Below, piece by piece: positions 19,137 to 29,226 of a stretch of 64,000 bases of DNA. The notes beneath the pieces were generated by a model. That model worked only from the letters and a program-made list of their open reading frames with translations. It was not told the origin of the DNA and did no database searches. Position 1 is the first letter of the stretch. Every line of letters starts with the position of its first letter. This DNA is from Holophaga foetida DSM 6591 (GTDB taxonomy: Bacteria > Acidobacteriota > Holophagae > Holophagales > Holophagaceae), in contig NZ_KI912269.1 of NCBI RefSeq assembly GCF_000242615.2, forward strand, positions 292,566-356,565. The letters run 5' to 3'. Position numbers and translations under genes: made by a program.

Positions 19137-19901
19137 ATGAACCGAGCGGGGGCGCTCCATGGGAAAGACCCCAGACATCTTGACCAGGCATCCTTTGGGA
19201 AGCTACAAATGTTGATTCTGGAGCAATTCCACGACAAACGCGAGGCCCTCGAACGGGTCCGACAGGCCCTGGAGCAGGATCCGCGAAGCCCCGATGCCCT
19301 GCGGTTGAAAATCCTGCTGGAAGGCCTCCCCCCAAGAGCAATGGCGCTCCAGTTGAAAACCCTGGTGGAACAGCTGGAGTCAGGTGGCGCCTGCGGGCCT
19401 CCCCTTCTCCGAGCCCTCCTGGCCCTCGCCCGGACCCTGGAACAGTGCGGCAAGGGCAAGGACGCGGTTCCGGTCTACGAGAGAGCGCTCCGATCGTCCC
19501 CCGAGGACGCTTTGGAGATCCGACACCATCTGGCTCGCTGCCTGCTGGACCTTCGCAGGCTCAAAGAGTTGGAGGAACTCCTGGAACGCTTCCACGAAGA
19601 GCCTAGCGCTCTCACGGCCTGGATCCGTCTGCTGGAGCTCCAGAAATCCGGAGAGCAGAGCGGCCTGGAACAGGCGCTCGAAGAGGCCCGGCGGGCCAAT
19701 GCCCATGTGGAAGACTTCCTCACCTCGCGATGCCGCATCCCCAGGCATCGCCATTGCCAGGAGTCAGGAGCCCCCGGCAGCGAGGAGGAGGCCCTCCATG
19801 TGCTGGACCTGATCGGGGAGGCTTGGTTCAGCGACCGGGCCGCCCTCTCTTGGTTAATGACCAGAACATCGAGCAACAGAGCCGGGGGGCCTTCAGTGTG
19901 A
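19137..19901 (+). CDS. TPR protein with ST7-like C-terminal motif
   Basis: A 254-residue, helix-rich cytoplasmic protein with several tetratricopeptide-like pairs ('EALERVRQALEQDPRSPDAL', 'PVYERALRSSPEDALEIR'). The end, 'NAHVEDFLTSRCRIPRHR' followed by 'EEALHVLDLIGEAWFSD', resembles the C-terminus shared by bacterial TPR proteins related to ST7 ('VPxYLLGRKRLP ... EAxxY'). Function unknown; probably a protein-interaction scaffold. The start is uncertain: ATG 19137 has only a weak GGAA, and ATG 19209 with GGGAAG upstream is an alternative. Confidence 0.6.
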   Translation: MNRAGALHGKDPRHLDQASFGKLQMLILEQFHDKREALERVRQALEQDPRSPDALRLKILLEGLPPRAMALQLKTLVEQLESGGACGPPLLRALLALARTLEQCGKGKDAVPVYERALRSSPEDALEIRHHLARCLLDLRRLKELEELLERFHEEPSALTAWIRLLELQKSGEQSGLEQALEEARRANAHVEDFLTSRCRIPRHRHCQESGAPGSEEEALHVLDLIGEAWFSDRAALSWLMTRTSSNRAGGPSV

Positions 19902-19959
19902 GCCGTCCGAGACGGGGCACACGGCAAAGCCCCAGGCCTTCCGAGGGGGTCATTCAATC

Positions 19960-21432
19960 CTACCGAACCCTGACAGCCACCCTCATCCGGCCAGCCCCAT
20001 CGATCTCCAGCACCCTCCACCGCAGAGGCCCGTCCTGGCCGTGGCCAACCTCGCCAGTCCCCAGATTGAAGGCGGCGTCATCCAGCTGCCATCGGCCCCA
20101 CGGGTATCGCGGCTTGGGAGGTTCCGGGGTGCCCGGATGCGCATCGATCACCTGGACAGGGCCCCGGGATCCGCCGTCAACGGAAAGGCGTTCTGGACGG
20201 ATCCTGGCCACGAGCAGCCCCTCGAAGCCCGCGCCCCAGCGCCCTCCGACCCGGCCGCCGTCGAAACCCCAGGGGCGGCGTACGGAGAATTCCCAGAAAT
20301 GACCACGTCGGCGAGGATCCGGCACCAGCAGACGCTGGGGGTGCGCCCCGGGCGCCCGCTCCAGGGGATCCAGCCAGCCCTCCCAGGCCCTGGTCTCCAT
20401 TTTGAGTGTGGAGACGGTATTCCTGAAACGCCCCCGGTACCAGAGTTCCGCGCGGGTCCACCCCATGGGCTGGGCGGGACTGTAGCCCATGTCCTGCTGC
20501 CAGGGCCCCTCCAGGGGGTGCTGGCGATCCCACCCTCGGAACTGCCCCGCATCCATCACGTCCCAGGTCCCGGCGGTGAGGGGATGTTTCGGATCCATGT
20601 AGAAGTCGTCCACCCGATGCTCTCCCATGCCGTGCATGGCTTCGTGGACCAGAATCCCCAGGGGCGTCTCCTCGGTCATGAAGAGCACGGACCACTGGAC
20701 CGCGGGCTTCCATGGCAGGGGATTCAGGAAGCTGCTGGCGCTGAGATGCTCATCCTGCCCGGTCACATTCCCCGGTGCCCCAGGGGCGATGATCCAGAGG
20801 TGATCCGGCTTGCCGTCGCCCCCTGGCATCCCGGTGGCGTTGTTGATGCGATCGAAAGACGTGAGATCCCGCGCCTTCAGGGCCTCCAGCACCCGGCCGA
20901 CCAAGGCGAGGCGCTGGGCGTCCGTGCGGGGACGGGGATGCCCAGTGTCCGTCAGATGAAGGATCTCCCCCTCCACCAGTTCCAGTTCCCCCTTGGAGAT
21001 CTCATAGAAGTAGTTGGCGACACTGGCTTCGCCGGGCTTGCGACTGAAGAGGATGCGCCGGAGTTCCTCGTCAGAGCGACCCGCCCGCTCGTCAACAAAA
21101 TCAAGACGGACCACCATCACGGCCGAACGGACACCAGCCCATGCGGGGCGGAGAACCCAGGAAGGCTCCAGCCGGGGCAGGAAGTCCCGCCGCCACCCCT
21201 CCTTCTCAACCACCAGCACCCGGTCCTCCTCAGGGAGATCCAACCGGAAGCGGCCATCGGCATCCGTCACGGCAAGCGGAAGGGGCGCCTCAATGCGCAC
21301 CCTGGGAACCCGGGCGGGATAGACACGCACACCGGGAAGGCCTCGCTGACCATCGGTGATCCGCCCCTCCACAGCCGCCCCGTTGAGCCCCAGGCTGGCC
21401 GCGCAGATCAGGGACAGGAGGAGCTGGCGCAT
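19960..21432 (-). CDS. Secreted zinc metalloprotease, M6-like
   Basis: A 490-residue protein with a signal peptide (residues 1-20), a small carboxypeptidase-regulatory-like beta domain (about 20-90, 'VEGRITDGQRGLPGVRVYP') and a metalloprotease domain with 'LVHEAMHGMGEHRVDDFY': HExxH plus a downstream acidic residue as in M6 immune-inhibitor-type peptidases. It should act outside the cytoplasm. Its ATG shares a base with the stop of the upstream receiver protein (TGATG), so the two are coupled. Substrate unknown. Confidence 0.7.
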   Translation of the reverse strand: MRQLLLSLICAASLGLNGAAVEGRITDGQRGLPGVRVYPARVPRVRIEAPLPLAVTDADGRFRLDLPEEDRVLVVEKEGWRRDFLPRLEPSWVLRPAWAGVRSAVMVVRLDFVDERAGRSDEELRRILFSRKPGEASVANYFYEISKGELELVEGEILHLTDTGHPRPRTDAQRLALVGRVLEALKARDLTSFDRINNATGMPGGDGKPDHLWIIAPGAPGNVTGQDEHLSASSFLNPLPWKPAVQWSVLFMTEETPLGILVHEAMHGMGEHRVDDFYMDPKHPLTAGTWDVMDAGQFRGWDRQHPLEGPWQQDMGYSPAQPMGWTRAELWYRGRFRNTVSTLKMETRAWEGWLDPLERAPGAHPQRLLVPDPRRRGHFWEFSVRRPWGFDGGRVGGRWGAGFEGLLVARIRPERLSVDGGSRGPVQVIDAHPGTPEPPKPRYPWGRWQLDDAAFNLGTGEVGHGQDGPLRWRVLEIDGAGRMRVAVRVR

Positions 21433-22244
21433 CAGCGGGGGAGGGAGCGCAGTCCCAGTTCCACCAAGTGCATGAAACGGGCGCGATTCACCTGGGCCTT
21501 GAGGGGCTTCCAGATCACATCGTCGATCATGAATTCGATCCCGGCCAGCAGTTCCGCCTCATCCTTCTCCATGAGCAGGAGGACCGGAATGTGGGAAGTG
21601 GCCGGATCCATCCGCAGCACGGTGAGAGCTTCCTGGACCCCCTCGATCCCCAGGGCCATGTCCATGATCACCAAAGTGTCAGTGGATTGCAGCGCGGAAA
21701 CGACATCTTCGGCCCCATCCACCACTCGGAAGGCGTGATGGGTTCCGGAGAACTGGACAGGGATCTGGGCCTGGATGATGGAAGATGGCGTCGCCAGAAG
21801 GATATGGGCCGGGAGCTCGGGAGGAGGCTGCATGCCATCCCGTTTTCGGAGATCAGCCAGCTGAAGATGGAGCTTCACCCGGATCCGCATGATGGCGTCA
21901 TCCACCCGCTTGGGCAGGTAGTCGTCGGCCCCGGCCTCCAGGCTCCGCTCGTAGGCGTTGGTCCTCAGATCCGTGAGCATGATGATCGGAACAGGACGGG
22001 TCCGAGGATCCGCCTTCAGCTCCCGGCAGTAGGTGAAACCGTCCACCCCTGGCAGGACCACGTCCAGCAGGATGAGCGAGGGGAGCTGCGTCTCAATCCA
22101 TAGGCGGGCCTCCGGAACGGAGGCCACCGAGGAGATGGGAACCCCCAAGGCACCCAGGCGGGCCTGCATCGATCTGCGGAACAGAGCAAGATCATCAACC
22201 AGAAGGATCTGGTAGGGATTGGAAGAAGCACTCAAGGGGTACAC
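21432..22244 (-). CDS. Response regulator with two receiver domains
   Basis: A 270-residue protein with no output domain. Receiver 1 (about 12-130) is complete: 'LLVDDLALFRR', phospho-acceptor Asp in 'LILLDVVLPGVDGF', 'MLTD' and 'YLPKR'. Receiver 2 (about 145-260) is degenerate: the acidic pair is replaced ('HILLATPSS'), while 'LVIMDMALGIEG' and 'DVIWKPL' remain. The layout recalls the paired receivers of PleD without the GGDEF. GTG start. It is translationally coupled to the metalloprotease gene, an unusual partner. No kinase lies near. Confidence 0.8.
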   Translation of the reverse strand: MYPLSASSNPYQILLVDDLALFRRSMQARLGALGVPISSVASVPEARLWIETQLPSLILLDVVLPGVDGFTYCRELKADPRTRPVPIIMLTDLRTNAYERSLEAGADDYLPKRVDDAIMRIRVKLHLQLADLRKRDGMQPPPELPAHILLATPSSIIQAQIPVQFSGTHHAFRVVDGAEDVVSALQSTDTLVIMDMALGIEGVQEALTVLRMDPATSHIPVLLLMEKDEAELLAGIEFMIDDVIWKPLKAQVNRARFMHLVELGLRSLPR

Positions 22245-22370
22245 CTAAGAATATTGGGGGGATACGGAGAGAGAGATCCGACGCCCCATCATACCCTGCG
22301 CCTGGGACTCTGTGATTCATCCGGGACGGACCCCATGGCTTTGGATACAATTACCGGTTCGAGGTAGTGC

Positions 22371-24191
<1,821 letters not shown>

Positions 24192-24209
24192 CCATTCTGC
24201 TGCCCAATT

Positions 24210-24560
24210 ATCGGCTTTGCTCAGCCGAAAAAGACATGAGCTGGGATGCCCAGGATGAAAGGGATGAAAAGCCGCTGACAGGAGGCTCGGCGCTCTGGCC
24301 AGGTTCAGGAAGGGCAAGGGGGCGTAGGCACGCCTACGTGCCACAGCCCCCTTGCCCTTCCTGAACGCGTGCGGCTTTGCCGCGCGCCCCCGCATCGCGG
24401 GGCGGGCCAGATCGCCTTTGTGAGCCATCGTTGCCCGCTGATTCCTTTATCCTGTTCATCCTTTGCATCCCAGCTAATTCGTTGTTTTTCGATGCCTGCC
24501 AAAGGCCTTCCTAGCCCCTCGGGTTTGGCTGAAGCGAACCGATAATCGGGTTCTGCTGAG
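24210..24560. repeat. Giant nested palindrome after lepA
   Basis: The 391-base gap has no gene. Outer arms share 'ATTATCGG...', then GCTGGGATGC-N-CAGGATGAA on the left and its complement (TTCATCCTTTGCATCCCAGC) on the right, and in the centre a perfect 21 bp stem (24303-24323 with 24346-24366) and a small GTAGGC/GCCTAC hairpin. It lies between convergent lepA and spmA-spmB and can stop both. The ATGAACAGGAT wording recurs near 58113-58432. Confidence 0.85.
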
Positions 24561-24582
24561 CAGCCCCGCACAGCGGAGCTGC

Positions 24583-25827
24583 TCAGCGGTAGAACAGGTA
24601 CGCGATGCCAATGGCGCCCACCAGCCCCACCGCGTCGGCGATCAGGCCGCAGGCGAGGGCGTAGCGGGTCCGGGTGACGTTCACGCTGCCGAAGTAGACC
24701 GCCAGGACATAGAAGGTGGTCTCGGTGGAGCCCTGGATGATGGCGGCGAGCCTGCCCTGGAAGGAACCCACGCCGTACGTGGTCATCACATCCACCATCA
24801 GCCCCCGGGCACCGCTGCCGCTCAGGGTCTTCATTAGGCCCACGGGCAGGGCTGGCACAAAGTCGCTGTTTAGGCCCAGGGCGACCACGGCGGCGCGGAT
24901 CCCCTCAATCACGTACCCCATGCAGCCTGTAGTGCGGAAGACCGAAATGGCGGCGAGCATGGCCACCAGGTACGGGATGATCTTCACCGCCACCCCGAAG
25001 CCCTCCTTGGCGCCTTCCACAAAGGCTTCGTAGGCGTCGATCCGGCGCAGGGCGGCCACGGCGATGAAGAGGACGATGATCGACACGATCAGCCCGCTCC
25101 CCAGGAGCCCGATCACCTGGGCCATCCGCTCCGGCGACAGGCGGTGGAGCCCGAGGTAGAGGGCCGCCAACAGGCCGCAGAAGCCACCGTAGGCGGCGAG
25201 CACCGGGCGGCTGAAGAGGCTGATGCGCTGCCAGAGGGCCACGGTGACGAGACCGGTGGTGAAGGAGATGAAGGTCGCCAGCAGGGTCGGCAGGAAGATG
25301 TCGGCGGCGTTGAAGCCCGTGAGCCCCTGTTTCACAGCGAGACTGGCACGGATGGCGATCACCGAGGTGGGAATCAGGGTGATGCCCGCCGTATTGAGGA
25401 CCATGAACATGATCATCGGATTGCTCGCCGTGTCCTTCTTCGGGTTGAGCTCCTGAAGCTCGCCCATGGCCTTGAGACCAAGGGGTGTCGCCGCGTTGTC
25501 GAGGCCGAGCATGTTGGCCGAGAAGTTCATGACCATGCTGCCGATGGCCGGATGACCGGTCGGCACATCCGGAAAGATGCGGCGGAAGAAGGGTCCGAGT
25601 GCCCGCCCGAAGAGCTGGATGATCCCGGCACCTTCACCGACCTTCATGAGGCCTAGCCACAGGCTCATCACGCCCACCAGGCCGAGGGAGATATCGAAAC
25701 CGGTCCTGGCCGAATCAAAGAGGCCCGCGAGAACCCGGGAGAAGACTTCGAGATCCCCATGCAGCGCCTGCCCCAGCGCAGCGAGGAAACCGATGAGAAT
25801 GAAGGCGATCCAGATGAAATTGAGCAC
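24583..25827 (-). CDS. SpmA-SpmB fusion (nucleoside-recognition membrane protein)
   Basis: A 414-residue polytopic membrane protein. The N-terminal half ('NMLGLDNAATPLGLKAMGELQELNP' region) matches spore-maturation protein A and the C-terminal half ('GAKEGFGVAVKIIPYLVAMLAAI', 'SGSGARGLMVD', 'IIQGSTETTFYV') matches SpmB; both contain the nucleoside-recognition (Gate) domain. Fusions are common in non-sporulating Gram-negatives, where the role, probably transport, is not settled. GTG start without a clear ribosome site. Confidence 0.88.
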   Translation of the reverse strand: MLNFIWIAFILIGFLAALGQALHGDLEVFSRVLAGLFDSARTGFDISLGLVGVMSLWLGLMKVGEGAGIIQLFGRALGPFFRRIFPDVPTGHPAIGSMVMNFSANMLGLDNAATPLGLKAMGELQELNPKKDTASNPMIMFMVLNTAGITLIPTSVIAIRASLAVKQGLTGFNAADIFLPTLLATFISFTTGLVTVALWQRISLFSRPVLAAYGGFCGLLAALYLGLHRLSPERMAQVIGLLGSGLIVSIIVLFIAVAALRRIDAYEAFVEGAKEGFGVAVKIIPYLVAMLAAISVFRTTGCMGYVIEGIRAAVVALGLNSDFVPALPVGLMKTLSGSGARGLMVDVMTTYGVGSFQGRLAAIIQGSTETTFYVLAVYFGSVNVTRTRYALACGLIADAVGLVGAIGIAYLFYR

Positions 25828-25882
25828 GCGGCAGTCAGTCTATCGCTCTCCCTGGCACTTGTCATAGCGCCATGGTCAGCGA

Positions 25883-25917
25883 CAGGATGCCACCTTCCCC
25901 TGGGCGGTGGCATCCTG
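25883..25917. promoter_or_regulatory. 12 bp hairpin just before a small membrane protein gene
   Basis: CAGGATGCCACC (25883-25894) pairs perfectly with GGTGGCATCCTG (25906-25917), ending 5 bases before the ATG at 25923. There is no T run on either side. It could be a structured leader or, if the protein starts at 25872, part of the coding region. Confidence 0.5.
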
Positions 25918-25922
25918 TAGCC

Positions 25923-26156
25923 ATGCAGACGGTACAGATCACCGAATCCCCCCAGCCCACCCCAGCGAGCCCTTCTGGCTTTGCGTTCTCGGGGCTGCAG
26001 AAGGGCATCCTGCTGGTGATCATTCTGGGCGTGCTGTACCTGCGACTCGCGCTGCGCCGCCGGAAGCGGGATCTGGTCTGCCCCCACTGCGGCAAGCGGA
26101 ATCCCCATCACCTGACCCATTGCCGGAGCTGCAGCGCACCACTTTTCAGGGGTTAG
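25923..26156 (+). CDS. Small zinc-ribbon membrane protein
   Basis: A 77-residue protein: one transmembrane helix (about 22-40, 'GILLVIILGVLYLRLAL'), a basic RRRKR stop-transfer segment, then a zinc ribbon CPHC...CRSC. The ribbon should face the cytoplasm. Function unknown. An in-frame ATG at 25872 would add 17 residues across the hairpin; no ribosome site favours either start. Confidence 0.55.
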   Translation: MQTVQITESPQPTPASPSGFAFSGLQKGILLVIILGVLYLRLALRRRKRDLVCPHCGKRNPHHLTHCRSCSAPLFRG

Positions 26157-26276
26157 CGCGGAATCGCGACCCGGGCCAGGCCCACGGCCTCCCGGGAGAG
26201 GTCCGAACCCTTGAAGTAAATGGGGTTCTACCGCGAAAACGCGCCCTTCGGGGTGCGTTTTCGGTACACTCCCTCC

Positions 26277-26888
26277 ATGGAAACCCTGACTCTGGAACTC
26301 CTTGATGTCACCGTCAGCCAGGCGGTGATGGAGCTGCAGGCGGCCCTGAGTCAGCACCCACTCGACCCGATCCAGATCCTGCTCGGGCCGGATGAGATGA
26401 TCCGCCACAACCTGCTGAGAATCCTCGAACGCAGCGGGCGGCGCGTGGAGTCCCGGCGCCATGGTTCGCTCTGGCAGCTGGATGTGGCGTCCACGGAAGC
26501 AAGGATTCCACACCCGCCGCCAGTCGCCATTCCCCTGCCAGTCCCCCCTCCGCTGGCAATCCCCGTTGCCCCAGCGCATAAACCGATCCTCCTCCTGCGC
26601 AGCGCCTTCACCCCCGGCGATCCAGCCCTGGGTCGCCGCCTGCTCCTGGGGGTGCTCCAGACCCTGAGCAGGGAGATCCCCTGGATCGGGCTGGCCCACC
26701 AGGGCATCGACCTCCTTGAGGATCCCACCGCCGTCCAGGTTCTCCGGGGCTGCCAGGACCGGGGCATCCCCGTGCGCCTCTCCAGCGAGAGCCTGCTCTT
26801 CCTGGGAGGGGATTCCGGCCCCTTCGAGGTGATGGAAGATCAGGAGTGGCAGCGGCTTCTGGGACGCGGCGGGATCAATCTGGTCTGA
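26277..26888 (+). CDS. YedF-like protein lacking the active cysteines
   Basis: A 203-residue two-domain protein. Residues 1-65 have a TusA/SirA-like pattern but no CPxP motif (the region reads 'ELLDVTVSQAVMELQAAL'). After a Pro-rich linker (about 83-103), residues 105-203 follow the DsrE-like C-terminal domain of YedF ('FTPGDPALGRRLLLGVLQTL', 'GIDLLEDPTAVQVLRGC'), yet the usual CGTC segment reads 'RLSSESLLFLG'. A sulfur-carrying role is therefore unlikely by the normal chemistry. Identification is by pattern and is tentative. Immediately upstream of the cobT riboswitch. Confidence 0.5.
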   Translation: METLTLELLDVTVSQAVMELQAALSQHPLDPIQILLGPDEMIRHNLLRILERSGRRVESRRHGSLWQLDVASTEARIPHPPPVAIPLPVPPPLAIPVAPAHKPILLLRSAFTPGDPALGRRLLLGVLQTLSREIPWIGLAHQGIDLLEDPTAVQVLRGCQDRGIPVRLSSESLLFLGGDSGPFEVMEDQEWQRLLGRGGINLV

Positions 26889-26911
26889 CCACCTTGCCTG
26901 CAGAGGCCGCT

Positions 26912-27122
26912 CCGTGAAACCATAGGGTCAAATCAACCCCGAAGCCGGGAAGCAGGTGGAATGCCTGCACTGCCCCGCAACGGTAAGCGCCCCGGCCCAG
27001 CCGGGAGACTCTGACCCAAGCCACTGGGATGCATCCTGGGAAGGCGAGGGAGGTGCCCACTCACCTGTCGCGCGCGAGTCCGGAGACCGGCCCCCATCCC
27101 TCGCCGCGGGAGCGAGAAGGAG
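26912..27122 (+). promoter_or_regulatory. Cobalamin riboswitch
   Basis: The leader has the adenosylcobalamin aptamer signature: GGGAAGCAGGTGGAATGCC, then CTGCCCCGCAACGGTAAGCG, and the B12 box AGTCCGGAGACCGGC (about 27077-27091). A final hairpin, CTCGC (27100-27104) with GCGAG (27112-27116), abuts the ribosome site AAGGAG (27117-27122), so control is probably at translation. It should shut off cobT when cobalamin is abundant. Confidence 0.93.
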
Positions 27123-27128
27123 CATACG

Positions 27129-28166
27129 ATGCAATTACCTGTTCTTCCCAACCTGGACCCTGCCAAGAAGACTGCCATCCAGGCCCACCAGGACGACCTC
27201 GCCAAACCCCAGGGCAGCCTGGGCCGCCTGGAGGCCCTGGGCAACCAGATGGCCTGGATCGCGGGATCCATCAAGATCGATGATCCCGAGGCCTACATCT
27301 TCACCTTCGGCGGCGATCACGGCATCGCCAAGCATGGCGTCAGTGCATTTCCCCAGGAGGTCACCCCCCAGATGGTCGTCAACATGGCCCTGGGCGGCGC
27401 TGCCATCAACGTCCTCTGCCGCGCCAACCGCGTCCACCACGCCATCGTGGATGTGGGCGTGGCCGTACCCTGCGAGCATCCCAAGGTGGTCCAGCGCAAC
27501 GTGATGCGGGGCACCGGCGACCCCTTGGCCGGTCCGGTCATGAGCCGGGAGCAGGCCGAGGCCTGCCTCCAGGTGGGCATCGACATGGTGATGGCCCTGC
27601 CCCAGCACCCCTTCGCCCTGCTGGGCGTGGGAGAGGTGGGCATCGCCAACTCCGCCGTGGCGGCCATCCTGACCAGCGTCTTCACGGGAGTTGATTCTGA
27701 TGCGGCCACGGGCCCAGGCACCGGGGTCCAGGGCAGCGCCCTGGAGAACAAGCGGAAGGTCATCCGTCAGGTGATCGAAAAGCACCGCCCCGACCCCAAG
27801 GACCCCATCGGCGTCCTGGCCGCCGTGGGCGGAACGGAGTTCGGCGCCATGGCCGGCGCCATGCTGGCCGCCGCCTCCCGAGGCTGGGCGGTGATCGTGG
27901 ACGGCTACATCGCTGGCGCCGCCGCCTGCCTGGCCATGGCCCTCGACCCCAAGGTCAAGGACTTCATGGTCTGGTCCCATCGCAGCGCCGAGCCCGGGGC
28001 CACCAAGCTCCTGGAGAAGCTCGGCAAGGAGCCGATCCTGGATCTGGGTTTCCGCCTGGGCGAGGGCACCGGCGCTGCCATGTCCGTCCCCGTCCTCCGC
28101 AGCGCCTGCGCCATCATGCGGGAAATGCTCACCTTCTCCGGAGCCGGAGTCAGCACCGCCGTGTGA
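27129..28166 (+). CDS. cobT: Nicotinate-nucleotide:dimethylbenzimidazole phosphoribosyltransferase
   Basis: A 345-residue enzyme that activates the lower ligand base for cobalamin assembly. Typical segments are 'DDLAKPQGSLGRLEALGNQMAWI', split here as 'KPQGSLGRLE', 'FGGDHGIAKHGVSAFPQEVT', 'DVGVA', 'EVGIANSAVAAIL' and 'MVWSHRSAEPGA'. AAGGAG is 6 bases before the ATG, at the end of the riboswitch. No other cob genes are here, so this may be a salvage or remote-pathway gene. Confidence 0.95.
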   Translation: MQLPVLPNLDPAKKTAIQAHQDDLAKPQGSLGRLEALGNQMAWIAGSIKIDDPEAYIFTFGGDHGIAKHGVSAFPQEVTPQMVVNMALGGAAINVLCRANRVHHAIVDVGVAVPCEHPKVVQRNVMRGTGDPLAGPVMSREQAEACLQVGIDMVMALPQHPFALLGVGEVGIANSAVAAILTSVFTGVDSDAATGPGTGVQGSALENKRKVIRQVIEKHRPDPKDPIGVLAAVGGTEFGAMAGAMLAAASRGWAVIVDGYIAGAAACLAMALDPKVKDFMVWSHRSAEPGATKLLEKLGKEPILDLGFRLGEGTGAAMSVPVLRSACAIMREMLTFSGAGVSTAV

Positions 28167-28192
28167 TCCAATCCACATCTGAGCAGAATAAA

Positions 28193-28250
28193 AGACGCCC
28201 CTCCGTGAGAAGAGATTATAGTGAAAAAAATCTCGATTCACGGAGCGTCT
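28193..28250 (+). promoter_or_regulatory. Hairpin that buries the ribosome site of the first PstS-like gene
   Basis: AGACG (28193-28197) pairs with CGTCT (28246-28250) and CTCCGTGA (28201-28208) with TCACGGAG (28238-28245), with a 3-base bulge; inside, GAGATT (28212-28217) pairs with AATCTC (28229-28234). The GGAG at 28242-28245, the ribosome site of the ATG at 28253, is fully inside the stem. Confidence 0.6.
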
Positions 28251-28252
28251 CT

Positions 28253-29215
28253 ATGCGATACACGCGATTACTCATCGCCCTGCTGGGCGTTTTGCTGGGG
28301 CTGGGCCAGGCCCGCCCCACCCTCGCAGCCCAGGAACCCGCCGCCATTGCCCCCATCGACGCCCAGGCCATCTCCATGGCTGAGTTCATGGAGCCCCTTT
28401 TCATCGCCTGGAGGGACACCTTCCAGAGACAGCAGCAGCCGACCTTCAAGGGTGCCCATCGGGCGATCATGAATTCAAAGGTCATCCGGGCCTTCCTGGA
28501 AGGGACAGCCCCCATCGGCCTCTGCGACAAGGAGATGACCAACGAGGAGATCGCGGAATTCACGGCCAAGTGGGGCTACCCCCCCACCCGCATCGCCGTT
28601 GCCATGGACGCCCTGGTGGCCTTGACGAACAAGAACAACCCCATCAAGGAGATCCGCCTCGAGCAATTGGACGCCATCTACAGCACCACCCGTTTCCAGG
28701 GCTCCCATAAAGATGTCGCGACATGGGGTGATCTCGGCCTCACGGGTGGCAACTGGGCATCCCGCCCCATTGAACGCTGGGGCCATCCCGAAGGCTCGGG
28801 CACCGGTGCATTCTTCCGCGAAACGGTGGAACTGGAAGGCCGTAACAAGCCCGGTACGAAGCACGGCGAGGACATCATGACCATGATAGAAAGCCTCATG
28901 GCCAACCAGGCCGCCATCGGCTACAGCTCCATGTGCCAGGCCTATTCCAGCCTCAAGGCCATCCCCCTGGTCCCCAAAGGTGGAAAGGAGGCCGTCGAGG
29001 CCACCCCGGCCACGGTGGCCGACGGGTCCTACCCCCTGGGGCGGGTTCTCTACATCTATGTGAACAAGCCCCTCCGCAAGCCGATGATCCCCATGTTCAA
29101 GTGGTTCCTCCTCTTCGCCCTCTCCCCGGAGGGTCAGAAGCTGGTTTCCACATGCGGATTTGTCCCCCTCCCCGAGGATCTGGTGACCCTTGGCCTCAGG
29201 CGGCTGGAGAACTGA
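28253..29215 (+). CDS. PstS-like substrate-binding protein, copy 1
   Basis: A 320-residue protein with a signal peptide (about 1-26, ending around LAAQ) and a PBP-like-2 (phosphate ABC binding) domain. Marks are 'YPPTRIAVAMDALVAL', 'LEQLDAIYSTTRFQG', 'RPIERWGHPEGSGTGAFF' and 'PLGRVLYIYVNKP'. PstS proteins bind phosphate, but no permease or ATPase gene is close, so it is an orphan and its ligand is unproven. GGAG lies 7 bases before this ATG, inside the hairpin described above. It is a close paralogue of the gene at 29983. Confidence 0.82.
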   Translation: MRYTRLLIALLGVLLGLGQARPTLAAQEPAAIAPIDAQAISMAEFMEPLFIAWRDTFQRQQQPTFKGAHRAIMNSKVIRAFLEGTAPIGLCDKEMTNEEIAEFTAKWGYPPTRIAVAMDALVALTNKNNPIKEIRLEQLDAIYSTTRFQGSHKDVATWGDLGLTGGNWASRPIERWGHPEGSGTGAFFRETVELEGRNKPGTKHGEDIMTMIESLMANQAAIGYSSMCQAYSSLKAIPLVPKGGKEAVEATPATVADGSYPLGRVLYIYVNKPLRKPMIPMFKWFLLFALSPEGQKLVSTCGFVPLPEDLVTLGLRRLEN

Positions 29216-29226
29216 TACCCTACGCC

